A stretch of 64,000 bases of DNA from positions 496,001-560,000 of the forward strand of contig NZ_JAUKPO010000001.1 in assembly GCF_030503435.1 (NCBI RefSeq). Direction: 5' to 3'. The notes below the pieces were generated by a model that saw nothing but the letters and a program-made list of their open reading frames with translations, was not told where the DNA came from and ran no database searches. This DNA is from Rhodocytophaga aerolata. Its GTDB lineage: Bacteria > Bacteroidota > Bacteroidia > Cytophagales > 172606-1. Below, piece after piece: positions 44,923 through 53,860 of this stretch; position 1 is the stretch's first letter; the number at the start of each line of letters is the position of its first letter. The position numbers and the translations under genes are program-made.

Positions 44923-45429
44923 TTATGTATTCACCGTTTTATCCTCATACGCTAGCCGGATTACACTGCTAGTCATCCAGCAATCTTTGTAAGGGCCCTC
45001 CGTCTGTTTGGATAAAGTAAATAAATAAGCCGCTTTTTTTCCCACTCGGTCAGTAATTACGATAATCTGTTGGGCCGTATTTCCCTCCACACGCAATTTC
45101 TGGGGAGTATACTTTTTCAAATTAAGTAACGGATCGTATGTTGGGTTTTTCACCATTGCCTTAAAAAAATCCAACGGGCCAGTATATTTTTTATTTTCAG
45201 GGGCAGCAAAGCTAAAAACGGTCTCTATGCCTGTATCGTTGTGGTCATTTTCCTGAAAAGCTTTCAGCTGGATAGCAATTACATCTTCAGGACTTAAATC
45301 AGGTCTGGGTGAAGGATGGGTATAGTGTGCAAAATAGTGTGTTGTTTTTTGTATGTTAGCTACTAACGAATCTGGTTGAAGCAACATTGCTGCCGCAGCC
45401 CAGGCCACTAAACTTACTTTTATTTTCAT
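44923..45429 (-). CDS. DUF4864 domain-containing secreted protein
   Basis: A 168-residue protein with a signal peptide (MKIKVSLVAWAAAAMLLQPDSLVAN, cleavage near 25). The mature domain has the DUF4864 pattern: LSPEDVIAIQLKAFQEND, FSFAAPENKKYTGPLDFFKAMVKNPTYDPLL and VITDRVGKKAAYLFTLSKQTEGPYKDCWMTSSV. Related domains resemble SnoaL/NTF2-like folds; the task is unknown. It converges on arfB and diverges from the methyltransferase gene. Confidence 0.85.
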   Translation of the reverse strand: MKIKVSLVAWAAAAMLLQPDSLVANIQKTTHYFAHYTHPSPRPDLSPEDVIAIQLKAFQENDHNDTGIETVFSFAAPENKKYTGPLDFFKAMVKNPTYDPLLNLKKYTPQKLRVEGNTAQQIIVITDRVGKKAAYLFTLSKQTEGPYKDCWMTSSVIRLAYEDKTVNT

Positions 45430-45514
45430 AAATCAATCAGGTTATGCATATTCACTCATACTAGTTCTTATACTTAACTTATACGGCTGTTCATAGGTTT
45501 TGGATTTTATTTAG

Positions 45515-46183
45515 ATGTTAACTAAATCTTTGCACAACTTTAACTTTATTGCTCCGGTATATGACCAGCTGGCCAGCTGGGTGTTTGGGCAATCCATCAA
45601 ACAAGCCCAGCTGGATACACTTACATGGATTCCTTTAAATGCCACTGTTTTAATCATTGGGGGCGGTACTGGCTGGTATCTGAAGGCATTGCTGGAACAG
45701 CACAAAGTAAAGAAGGTTGTGTACATAGAAGCTTCTGAAAAAATGCTTGCCCTCACACGCAAAAAGATAGCAAGCCTGCTTCCGGAGCTAACTACTTCGG
45801 AAATAGAATTCCGCCTGGGAACAGAAGACACCCTTTATCCTGCTGAACAATTTGATATAGTGGTTACTCATTTTTTCCTGGATGTATTTGAGCCGGTACA
45901 GCTAAAAAAAATAGCCTACCAACTAAAAAATGTATTATACCCTAGTGGATTGTGGCTGATAGCTGATTTCCGCTTAGCAGAGCAGAATATTGGAATTAGA
46001 TACTTATGGAAGAAACTACTGGTAAAAAGCATGCTCCTTTTTTTCAGAATAACCAGCCACATTACAGCCCGTCAACTGCCTGATTTTGCAGCACTTTTTA
46101 CTGCTATGAATATGAAACTCGTAAACGAACACTCCTATTACAAAGGTCTGATTGTTTCGGCTGTGTATAGGAAAACACAGTAA
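45515..46183 (+). CDS. Class I SAM-dependent methyltransferase
   Basis: A 222-residue cytosolic methyltransferase. Motif I, LIIGGGTGW, is at 47-54; an acidic residue after the second strand (VVYIEAS, Glu) would hold the SAM ribose; a DIVVTHFFLDVFEP strand follows as motif IV. The shape resembles the UbiE/Methyltransf_25 groups, and the C-terminal helical insertion near 160-190 may bind substrate or membrane. The substrate is unknown. The gene lies 121 nt before asnB on the same strand. Confidence 0.88.
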   Translation: MLTKSLHNFNFIAPVYDQLASWVFGQSIKQAQLDTLTWIPLNATVLIIGGGTGWYLKALLEQHKVKKVVYIEASEKMLALTRKKIASLLPELTTSEIEFRLGTEDTLYPAEQFDIVVTHFFLDVFEPVQLKKIAYQLKNVLYPSGLWLIADFRLAEQNIGIRYLWKKLLVKSMLLFFRITSHITARQLPDFAALFTAMNMKLVNEHSYYKGLIVSAVYRKTQ

Positions 46184-46304
46184 TATTCATAGCAAAAAGG
46201 ATTTACCGGAATCTGTAAAATATCAGTATCTTGCCGGTTTATACTAGGCACCTCTCAGCCACAGCCGGGTTGCCGGTAACTACTCTTAATTTGTTATACT
46301 AGCT

Positions 46305-48206
46305 ATGTGTGGAATAACAGGGATATACGCTTTTAATGAAATAGGCCGGTTTTTCATGATTAATATGTTCGCTGCCACAGACGCATTGTCGCAGCGTGGG
46401 CCAGATTCTTCAGGTACATTCACACATGGCTATGTTGGCTTAGGACACCGGCGGTTGTCTATTATTGATACTAGTTCTGATGGCCGCCAGCCCATGACGG
46501 ACGAAACGGAGAGATATACTATTGTATTCAATGGAGAAATTTTCAACTTCCCGGAACTCAAGCAACAACTGGAGGCAAAAGGCTATAACTTCCGTTCTTC
46601 ATCAGATACCGAAGTATTGCTCAATTTGTATATTCATGAAAAAGAAAATTGCCTGAAACACCTGAATGGTTTTTTTGCTTTTGCTATTTACGACAAAGAG
46701 CAAGAAAGCCTGTTCATTGCCCGCGACCGCATGGGCATAAAGCCACTTCTCTATTTTCAGGATGAAGATAAGCTGATTTTTGCTTCAGAAATGAAGGCTG
46801 TGCTAGCCTATGGCATCCCCCGCGAACTGGATTATGTATCGCTGCAGCAATATTTGCAGCTCAATTATATTCCTGCGCCACACACCATTTTTAAAGGTGT
46901 GCAGAAATTACTTCCAGGGTATTATATGTACTTAAAAGGCAATGAAGTAACTACTAAACCCTATTACCAGATTCCGCAAACGTACAACCGATGGACAGCC
47001 AACCAGATGAGTTATGAGAAAGTGCAGTCAACACTCGTAGAACTACTGGAGGAATCTGTACGGAAGCGGCTTATTGCCGATGTACCACTGGGAGCATTTC
47101 TCAGCGGTGGCATCGACTCCTCCGTTATTGTTGCCTTGGCTTCTAAATATACAGATCATCTCAACACCTTCTCCATTGGCTACCGGGACGAACCTTTTTT
47201 CGATGAGACCAGATATGCCAACCTGGTAGCCAAAAAGTACAAAACGAATCACACAGTATTTTCTTTGTCTAATGAAGATCTGTATGAACACCTTTTCGAT
47301 ATGCTCGACTATACTGACGAACCTTTTGCCGATTCGTCGGCCTTAGCAGTATATATTCTGAGCAAACGGACGCGTAAACGGGTAACCGTTGCCCTCTCTG
47401 GCGATGGAGCTGACGAATTATTCGGCGGATACAATAAACATCAGGGAGAGTACAAAGTTCGGGAAGGCGGGCTCATGGCAGGTGCCGTAAAAACCTTGCA
47501 ACCCTTGTGGGATGTATTACCGAAATCCCGGAATAGTACATTTGGTAACAAAGTTCGCCAGCTACAGAAGTTTGCCGAAGGCATGAGCAAAACCGAAAAA
47601 GAACGGTACTGGCGTTTCTGTACCTTTGTTAATGAAGAAAATGCCCGGCATGTATTAAGCAATCAGAGTCTGCAGCTGGCAAGCGAACAAGCATTTGAAG
47701 AACGGAAAAACAGGATACTCAAACACCTGGACGAAGACGGCGATTTTAATGAATTTCTATACACAGATATGCAACTGGTATTGCCTAATGATATGCTTAC
47801 CAAAGTAGATCTGATGTCGATGGCGCATGGCTTGGAAATACGGGTGCCTTTCCTGGATTATACGGTGGTAAACTTTGCTTTTTCGCTTCCAGCGGAATTT
47901 AAAGTGGATGGCACCATGAAAAAGAGAATAGTACAAGATGCCTTCCGCTCTCATCTGCCAAAAGAACTTTACAACCGGCCCAAACAAGGCTTTGAAGTCC
48001 CTTTACTAAAATGGTTTAGAAATGAATTGCAACCGTTAATTACCAATGATCTGCTGAAAGACGATTTTATTCAGCAGCAAGGTATTTTTAACGTGGACAA
48101 TATACGGGAGCTAAAGGAAAAACTATTTTCCAGCAATCCGGAAGATGTGCATGCCCGCATCTGGGGGCTGCTCGTTTTTCAATACTGGTGGAAAAAGTAT
48201 ATGTAA
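46305..48206 (+). CDS. asnB: Asparagine synthase (glutamine-hydrolysing)
   Basis: A 633-residue two-domain enzyme. Cys2 after the processed Met (MCGITG) is the glutaminase nucleophile, with RRLSIID and NGEIFN motifs of the class II amidotransferase fold. The synthetase domain begins near 230 and carries the ATP pyrophosphatase loop LSGGIDSS (266-273) and the EVRVPFLDY-like segment LEIRVPFLDYTVV near 513. The length matches the long AsnB form found next to polysaccharide genes in many bacteria. Whether it makes asparagine or amidates a sugar or other acid is not fixed by sequence; the immediate neighbours do not decide it. Confidence 0.9.
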   Translation: MCGITGIYAFNEIGRFFMINMFAATDALSQRGPDSSGTFTHGYVGLGHRRLSIIDTSSDGRQPMTDETERYTIVFNGEIFNFPELKQQLEAKGYNFRSSSDTEVLLNLYIHEKENCLKHLNGFFAFAIYDKEQESLFIARDRMGIKPLLYFQDEDKLIFASEMKAVLAYGIPRELDYVSLQQYLQLNYIPAPHTIFKGVQKLLPGYYMYLKGNEVTTKPYYQIPQTYNRWTANQMSYEKVQSTLVELLEESVRKRLIADVPLGAFLSGGIDSSVIVALASKYTDHLNTFSIGYRDEPFFDETRYANLVAKKYKTNHTVFSLSNEDLYEHLFDMLDYTDEPFADSSALAVYILSKRTRKRVTVALSGDGADELFGGYNKHQGEYKVREGGLMAGAVKTLQPLWDVLPKSRNSTFGNKVRQLQKFAEGMSKTEKERYWRFCTFVNEENARHVLSNQSLQLASEQAFEERKNRILKHLDEDGDFNEFLYTDMQLVLPNDMLTKVDLMSMAHGLEIRVPFLDYTVVNFAFSLPAEFKVDGTMKKRIVQDAFRSHLPKELYNRPKQGFEVPLLKWFRNELQPLITNDLLKDDFIQQQGIFNVDNIRELKEKLFSSNPEDVHARIWGLLVFQYWWKKYM

Positions 48207-48318
48207 TTGTATATCTTCAGTCAGGAAATTCATACTTTTTTTTACTCCCATATACCCGAGTACATATTACTAAAGCAAGCTATTTCTTGTGACCATTGAA
48301 CCTAACAGTTATCTACCT

Positions 48319-49302
48319 ATGAGACATTTTTTTATACCATCTGCCCCTTTTTTACTTAGTTTATTGCTGTTAAGCTTCACGCTCACCAAAGAACCTGGAC
48401 CATGGAAACTTGTAGCCATGGAGAATGAGCCTGAAAAGCGGCATGAAAATGCTTTTGTGCGTGTAGGAGATAGTTTTTATCTGGTAGGAGGAAGAAATAT
48501 AAAACCAGTAGAAGCGTATAACACCAAAACCAGGCAATGGAAAAAACTTGCTACCCCTCCCCTGGAAATGCACCATTTTCAAGCCATTGAGTACAAAGGT
48601 GAAATAGTTGTAGCCGGCGCTTTTACCGGAGGGTTCCCTCATGAAACACCCATTCCTAAAATTCAGATATATAACCCTACAACAGATAAATGGAGGGAGG
48701 GCGCCGAAATTCCGGAAAACCGCCGGAGAGGGGCTGCTGGCGTAGTAGTGTATCAGGATAAGATATACCTTGTATGTGGTATTATAGATGGACATTATGA
48801 CGGACATGTTACCTGGCTCGACGAGTACGACCCCAAAACAAATAAATGGCGTCAGTTACCGGATGCCCCCCATGCCCGCGACCATTTTCAGGCGGCTGTA
48901 GTGAACAACCAACTGTTTGTAGCCGGTGGCCGCCGTTCTACTCACAAAACTGGCCACGTACTGGATCTCACGGTGCCCGAAGTAGATATTTTTGATTTTA
49001 AAACGAACACCTGGAAAACCCTGCCAGCTGCACAGAATATTCCTACCCAACGGGCGGGCACCGCAGCAGTTACCCTAGGAAAACAGGTACTCATTATTGG
49101 CGGTGAGAGCCCCCAGAAACTGGCCCATAATCAGACAGAAGCCTTTGATTTCAAAACGAATACCTGGCAAACCCTGGCACCCCTACAAACCGGACGCCAT
49201 GGCACCCAAGCTATACTTTATCAGAACAAAGTGTTTGTTGCTGCGGGTTCGGCCAACCAGGGTGGCGGCCCAGAACTAAATACCATGGAGGTGCTGGAGT
49301 AA
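48319..49302 (+). CDS. Kelch repeat secreted protein
   Basis: A 327-residue protein. The ATG at 48319 gives a good signal peptide (MRHFFIPSAPFLLSLLLLSFTLT); an ATG at 48289 would add ten residues before it. Six Kelch-type blades are visible by the GG-x-Y/W pattern: YLVGGRN, VVAGAFTGG, YLVCGIIDG, FVAGGRRS, LIIGGES and FVAAGSAN, each followed by a YNxxTxxW strand. This folds as a beta-propeller that binds a partner or ligand. Similar proteins are near sialic acid genes in other bacteria, but nothing here supports that. Confidence 0.88.
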   Translation: MRHFFIPSAPFLLSLLLLSFTLTKEPGPWKLVAMENEPEKRHENAFVRVGDSFYLVGGRNIKPVEAYNTKTRQWKKLATPPLEMHHFQAIEYKGEIVVAGAFTGGFPHETPIPKIQIYNPTTDKWREGAEIPENRRRGAAGVVVYQDKIYLVCGIIDGHYDGHVTWLDEYDPKTNKWRQLPDAPHARDHFQAAVVNNQLFVAGGRRSTHKTGHVLDLTVPEVDIFDFKTNTWKTLPAAQNIPTQRAGTAAVTLGKQVLIIGGESPQKLAHNQTEAFDFKTNTWQTLAPLQTGRHGTQAILYQNKVFVAAGSANQGGGPELNTMEVLE

Positions 49303-49339
49303 TGGACATGCATTCAGAAATTTAATTAGTCTCTCTCCC

Positions 49340-49876
49340 ATGCCAGAAAACGTGAAGGTAGAGCAACTTTCAACAGAACGCCTGCTGCTGACTCCTGTTA
49401 CCTATGCAGATGCAAAGGATGTTTTTGAGTTATTTACCGATAAAAAAGTATTGAAAAACTATGGCATTCCTCCACATAAAAATCTGGATGAAAGCAAAAA
49501 ATTAATCCGCTTATTAACAAATAGTAATCACTTTAGCTGGGGAATCAGGCAAAAAAATAAACCGGAACGACTAATTGGCCTCTGTTCATTACACGATTGG
49601 AACAAGGCAGCGCAACAGGTAGAAATAGGTTGTACACTTTCGTCAAAGCACTGGGGTTTAGGTATTATGCAGGAAGCCTTCCGTAAATTAATAGATTATG
49701 CATTTCAACAGCTGCAGGTACAACAAATCATTGGCAAAACAACCGTAGAGAATGGCCGGGCAATTAAACTGGTAGAAAAACTAGGTTTTACCCAACGGGA
49801 TACCTATTCTGAGAGGCAACCTAATGGAGATCGAAAGCAGGTAGTGGTCTTAATTAAAGAAATTTCATTCCAATAA
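49340..49876 (+). CDS. GNAT family N-acetyltransferase (RimJ/RimL type)
   Basis: A 178-residue acetyltransferase. The RimJ/RimL-like start TERLLLTPVTYADAKDVFELF, the acetyl-CoA loop stretch EIGCTLSSKHWGLGIMQEAF near 95-115, and GKTTVENGRAIKLVEKLGFTQRDT near 137-160 are typical. It would acetylate a protein N-terminus or small amine from acetyl-CoA. The target is not known. It lies 37 nt after the Kelch gene and 32 nt before the L,D-transpeptidase on the same strand, so these three may be one transcript. Confidence 0.9.
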   Translation: MPENVKVEQLSTERLLLTPVTYADAKDVFELFTDKKVLKNYGIPPHKNLDESKKLIRLLTNSNHFSWGIRQKNKPERLIGLCSLHDWNKAAQQVEIGCTLSSKHWGLGIMQEAFRKLIDYAFQQLQVQQIIGKTTVENGRAIKLVEKLGFTQRDTYSERQPNGDRKQVVVLIKEISFQ

Positions 49877-49908
49877 AACAGGATGTATCTATTAACTTAC
49901 TTTTACCT

Positions 49909-50658
49909 ATGTGTCAATTTATGTTTGTATGGCTATTTCTCATGGCATCTGTTTCAGCTTTCAGCCAGTCCGGTTTTAAATCCCAACAGTTAACCTACAG
50001 CCGGGTAAAGGAAGCCTATCAGGAGAAGGAAACGCACGTTAAACAAGTATTTGCCGCCAAGAATATAGATGTAACGAAAGCCAATCTTTTTTTCAGAGCT
50101 TTTAAACATGAAAGGCTCCTGGAAGTTTGGGCTAAGCCCCATACAAAAAATACCTACGAATTAGTTACCACTTACCCGGTTTGTGCCATTTCCGGCAATC
50201 CAGGACCCAAGCGCAAAGAAGGTGATTATCAGATACCGGAAGGGTTTTACTACATCGACCGCTTCAATCCACAAAGCAATTTTCATTTATCATTAGGAAT
50301 CAATTATCCTAATGCTTCTGACAAACTATTGGGAGTGAAAGGCAAACTAGGTGGCGATATTTTTATTCATGGCAGTTGTGTAACAGTTGGTTGTCTGCCT
50401 ATGACAGATGACTTCATTAAAGAGCTGTATATAATGGCGGTGGAAGCCAGAAATACCGGGCAGCAGCAGATTCCAGTACATATTTTCCCTGCAAAAATGA
50501 ATGAATATACACTTACCAGCCTGGTACATACTTTTTCAGCAGACGTAACAACCGCTGCCTTCTGGGCTGGCTTGCAGAAAGGATATGATTTGTTTGAAAA
50601 CACCCGGCAACTCCCCACGGTCGCTGTTACTTCCCAGGGAGCTTATACCTACAAATAG
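49909..50658 (+). CDS. L,D-transpeptidase, YafK/YkuD family
   Basis: A 249-residue exported enzyme. The signal peptide ends near SAFSQ (residue 20). The YkuD motif HGSCVTVGCLPM gives His154 and the catalytic Cys162; Met165 completes the usual GCxxM. Members form 3-3 cross-links in peptidoglycan or attach proteins, or (YafK/DpaA) cut such links. The EGFYYIDRFNPQSNFHLSLGINYPN stretch before it is typical of the YafK group. The alternative start Met5 would shorten the signal by four. Followed by a terminator at 50687-50719. Confidence 0.92.
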   Translation: MCQFMFVWLFLMASVSAFSQSGFKSQQLTYSRVKEAYQEKETHVKQVFAAKNIDVTKANLFFRAFKHERLLEVWAKPHTKNTYELVTTYPVCAISGNPGPKRKEGDYQIPEGFYYIDRFNPQSNFHLSLGINYPNASDKLLGVKGKLGGDIFIHGSCVTVGCLPMTDDFIKELYIMAVEARNTGQQQIPVHIFPAKMNEYTLTSLVHTFSADVTTAAFWAGLQKGYDLFENTRQLPTVAVTSQGAYTYK

Positions 50659-50686
50659 ACTAGTTGCATCAGCTACCTGTTAGTAA

Positions 50687-50719
50687 ATGCTTTTTGCTAG
50701 GGGCAGAAAGCATGTTTTT
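50687..50719 (+). terminator. Terminator after the L,D-transpeptidase gene
   Basis: ATGCTTTTTGC (50687-50697) pairs with GCAGAAAGCAT (50703-50713) with one G-U pair, loop TAGGG, followed by GTTTTT. Confidence 0.7.
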
Positions 50720-50838
50720 CTCTAACTTTTGACATATTTTTTTTTAAATTATGTATATTGCTCCATCTGCAGCAATACATGTATATGGCATTAGCTGTGC
50801 ACAAGAAGCAGATTTTAACGTACTTTAGATTGAGTTAT

Positions 50839-51216
50839 ATGGCATTACAAATAGAAACTGAACAGGAAGCCTATCTGGCTATCATGTATGCTTGCATGTC
50901 GGTAGATGGCCGGGTAACCGAGGATGAAACAGATGAACTAATTCGGTCTCTGATGAAAGAGCCTGTTTTTAAGGATGCACCCCTTATTAGCTTATATAAA
51001 AAAGTACAATTGATCAACCAGTCTATCCGGTTTGATGCTTACCGGCTAATTGAACTAGCAGCCCCCGTTATTGGTCCTGAATTGAAACCAATGGTGTTTA
51101 AATCTGCTGTTAATCTGCTTCAGGCAGATGGGGTGGTTTTTGGCACAGAAAAAGACCTGATGCAACACCTTCAGAAATGCCTGTATCCGGAAATCTCTAA
51201 TGGTTCTACCAATTAA
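50839..51216 (+). CDS. TerB family protein
   Basis: A 125-residue helical protein from the ATG at 50839 (MALQIETEQEAY). An upstream frame from 50758 would add 27 unconserved residues. The TerB-type helices are clear: EAYLAIMYACMSVDGRVTEDETDEL with an acidic metal-binding pattern (DG.V..DE), and FKSAVNLLQADGVVFGTEKDLMQHL with a second one. The pair of D-G-x-V motifs is the usual TerB signature. A role in tellurite resistance is not implied. It is the second TerB-like gene in this window. It ends 42 nt before the UxaA gene and may share its transcript. Confidence 0.83.
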   Translation: MALQIETEQEAYLAIMYACMSVDGRVTEDETDELIRSLMKEPVFKDAPLISLYKKVQLINQSIRFDAYRLIELAAPVIGPELKPMVFKSAVNLLQADGVVFGTEKDLMQHLQKCLYPEISNGSTN

Positions 51217-51258
51217 CAATCCTCCCTTTTTTAAAGAAACAATTCTTTCAGCAGCCTT

Positions 51259-52926
51259 ATGCTAACAGAAATTAAAAATACAAAAGTGCTTAAAGTACAT
51301 CCGGCAGATAATGTCATAGTAGCCCTAACCGATCTTCCGGCAGGTACTAGCGTGGAATATGAAGGAGAAACCTATGTACTTCCAGAAACTGTTCCGCAAA
51401 AGCACAAATTTGCTACCGCCAGCCTTCAGCCCGGAGACCAGGTTTTTATGTATGGAGTTCTGGTAGGCAAAGCATCGCAGCCTATTTCCAAAGGTGGTTT
51501 AGTTTCTACACGCAACCTTAAGCATGCGGCTTCCGATTATTTTGGTAAAATGAAAGAATACCAATGGGTGGCCCCGGATGTTTCTAAATGGGTGAACCGG
51601 ACCTTTATGGGCTTTCACCGCTCTGATGGGCAGGTAGGGACGGCTAATTACTGGTTGTTTATCCCTACCGTTTTTTGTGAAAACCGCAATCTGGAGTTTA
51701 TTAAAGATGCGTTAAATAAAGAGCTGGGATACGGCAAAACAGAAAAATACAAGAACTACACCAGGCAACTGGTAGAAATGTTCAGAAATGGCACACCGCC
51801 TGATGCTATGCTTACCACAGATTTGCAGCTCAATGAAGAGCATTTCAACACAAACCGGCTTTTTCCAAACATAGATGGCATAAAGTTTCTTACCCACCAG
51901 GGAGGCTGTGGCGGAACCCGGCAAGATTCTGCTATCCTGAGTTCCTTACTGACTGCTTACATTGATCACCCCAATGTGGCAGGGGCTACAGTTATGAGCC
52001 TGGGTTGCCAGCACTTGCAACTAGACGACTTCCAGCGGGAGATTTATAAACGGAATCCAAAATTCAATAAGCCCTTGTTGATGTTCGAGCAGCAAAAAAG
52101 TCAGTCGGAAGAGAGTCTGGTAACAGAAGCCATTAAACAAACTTTTGTACAGCTAATCGAAGCAAACAAATTGGTGCGTCAGCCTGCCCCGATCAGCAAA
52201 TTAGTATTGGGAGTGAAATGCGGCGGTTCTGATGGATTTTCAGGAATTTCTGCTAACCCAGCGGTAGGCTATGCAGCAGATTTACTGGTGGCCGTAGGTG
52301 GCTCTGTGTTACTTGCTGAGTTTCCAGAGCTTTGTGGCGTAGAGCAGGAACTGGCCGACCGCTGTGTAAATAACGAAGTTGCCGATAAGTTTGTCCGGCT
52401 AATGAAATCCTACGCTGCCCAGGCGGAATCTGTAGGCTCCGGTTTCGATGCTAATCCATCTCCAGGCAATATCCGCGATGGACTCATTACCGATGCAATT
52501 AAATCTGCCGGAGCGGCTAAGAAAGGCGGCACCTCCCCTATTGTGGATGTACTGGATTATACACAACCTGTTAATAAACCAGGCTTAAGTCTGGTATGTA
52601 CGCCAGGAAACGATGTAGAAGCCACTACCGGAAAAGCAGGTTCTGGGGCTACCCTTATTCTGTTCACCACTGGCCTGGGTACTCCTACTGGTAATCCGGT
52701 GTGCCCGGTAATTAAAGTTTCTACCAATACAACACTCGCCCGGCGGATGAAAGATATTATTGATATTGACACTGGCGATATTATTACCGGAGAAGCTACC
52801 ATCGAGAGCAAAGGCGAAGAAATATTAGAATATTGTATCCGGGCCGCCAGTGGCGAAGTCATACCTAAATCAGTACAACTCGGGCAGGATGATTTTATTC
52901 CCTGGAAACGTGGCGTTTCTTTATAA
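51259..52926 (+). CDS. UxaA family altronate dehydratase-like hydrolyase
   Basis: A 555-residue protein with the full-length UxaA plan: an N-terminal SAF domain (1-90), then the dehydratase domains. GGCGGTRQDS near 215-224 and GVKCGGSDGFSGISANPAVG near 312-331 hold Cys residues typical of the metal site, and CPVIKVSTNTTLARRM near 474-489 follows. The reaction in the family is D-altronate or D-galactarate dehydration to a 2-keto-3-deoxy acid. The exact acid sugar is not known. The gene lies 84 nt before an SDR on the same strand, which may supply or remove the keto group. Confidence 0.9.
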   Translation: MLTEIKNTKVLKVHPADNVIVALTDLPAGTSVEYEGETYVLPETVPQKHKFATASLQPGDQVFMYGVLVGKASQPISKGGLVSTRNLKHAASDYFGKMKEYQWVAPDVSKWVNRTFMGFHRSDGQVGTANYWLFIPTVFCENRNLEFIKDALNKELGYGKTEKYKNYTRQLVEMFRNGTPPDAMLTTDLQLNEEHFNTNRLFPNIDGIKFLTHQGGCGGTRQDSAILSSLLTAYIDHPNVAGATVMSLGCQHLQLDDFQREIYKRNPKFNKPLLMFEQQKSQSEESLVTEAIKQTFVQLIEANKLVRQPAPISKLVLGVKCGGSDGFSGISANPAVGYAADLLVAVGGSVLLAEFPELCGVEQELADRCVNNEVADKFVRLMKSYAAQAESVGSGFDANPSPGNIRDGLITDAIKSAGAAKKGGTSPIVDVLDYTQPVNKPGLSLVCTPGNDVEATTGKAGSGATLILFTTGLGTPTGNPVCPVIKVSTNTTLARRMKDIIDIDTGDIITGEATIESKGEEILEYCIRAASGEVIPKSVQLGQDDFIPWKRGVSL

Positions 52927-53010
52927 GGATTTTTTTAAAACCCAGTCAGATACAAAATTGCTGAGGTTTATTTAACATATATAGTATCCCCTAAACCCTA
53001 TCATTATTTC

Positions 53011-53784
53011 ATGTTCCAGTTAACCGGAAAAACAGCTGTTATCACCGGAGGCGGCAGTGGCATTGGAAAAGCCATTGCCAAAATATTTGCCAGACAAGAA
53101 GCTCAGGTGGCTATTATTGAATTAAACAAAGCAAATGGCGAATCCACCATTCAGGAGATTACAAATGCTGGCGGCAAAGCTAGTTTATATACCTGCGACG
53201 TTTCCAAACAATCGGAGGTTAAGCAGGTATTTGACCAGATCTATGCAGATTTAGGCAAAGTAAATATTCTGGTAAACAGTGCCGGAGTATCGCATATTGG
53301 TAACCTGGAAAAAACCACTGAAGCCGATTTCGACAGACTTTTTGCGGTAAACGTAAAAGGCGTGTATAACTGCCTATTATATGGCGTTGAAAAAATGAAG
53401 CTTACTGGCGGTGGGGCAATCGTAAATCTGGCTTCTATCGCCGGAATTATTGGCATACCCGACCGGTTTGCTTATTCTATGAGCAAAGGAGCCGTACTTT
53501 CCATGACCCTTTCCGTAGCCCGTGATTATATAGATCAGAATATCCGCTGTAATTGTATTTCTCCAGGCCGGGTGCATACGCCTTTTGTAGATGATTTCTT
53601 GAAAAAGAATTACCCTGGGCAAGAGCAGGAAATGTTTCAAAAACTTTCTAAAACACAACCAATCGGCCGGATGGGTACTCCGGATGAAATGGCAGCTCTG
53701 GTATTATACTTATGTTCTGATGAAGCAGGCTTTGTTACAGGCAGCGACTATAATATTGACGGGGGCTTTTTACGGATAAAATAA
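53011..53784 (+). CDS. SDR family oxidoreductase (classical)
   Basis: A 257-residue short-chain dehydrogenase of the classical type. The cofactor loop TGGGSGIG is at 12-19, NSAG at 89-92, and the catalytic set Ser142, Tyr155, Lys159 (YSMSK) is intact. The C-terminal SDEAGFVTGSDYNIDGGF block is typical of glucose/fucose-type dehydrogenases and 3-oxoacyl reductases. Being directly behind a UxaA-type dehydratase, oxidation of a sugar or sugar acid is more likely than fatty-acid synthesis. It is the last gene of that pair. Confidence 0.92.
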   Translation: MFQLTGKTAVITGGGSGIGKAIAKIFARQEAQVAIIELNKANGESTIQEITNAGGKASLYTCDVSKQSEVKQVFDQIYADLGKVNILVNSAGVSHIGNLEKTTEADFDRLFAVNVKGVYNCLLYGVEKMKLTGGGAIVNLASIAGIIGIPDRFAYSMSKGAVLSMTLSVARDYIDQNIRCNCISPGRVHTPFVDDFLKKNYPGQEQEMFQKLSKTQPIGRMGTPDEMAALVLYLCSDEAGFVTGSDYNIDGGFLRIK

Positions 53785-53860
53785 GAGAAAAAAAACTTCC
53801 GGCCATGCAACCTTTTATCAGAAAGAGCATCTTAATCTTCATACACCAACCTATATACTT

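Noticed and set aside
46305-48206. asnB as part of a secondary-metabolite or surface-polysaccharide cluster
   Set aside because: No glycosyltransferase, peptide synthetase or polysaccharide gene is near; the neighbours are unrelated single genes.
48370-48807. Minus-strand frame of 145 codons
   Set aside because: It lies wholly inside the Kelch gene in antisense, with no features.
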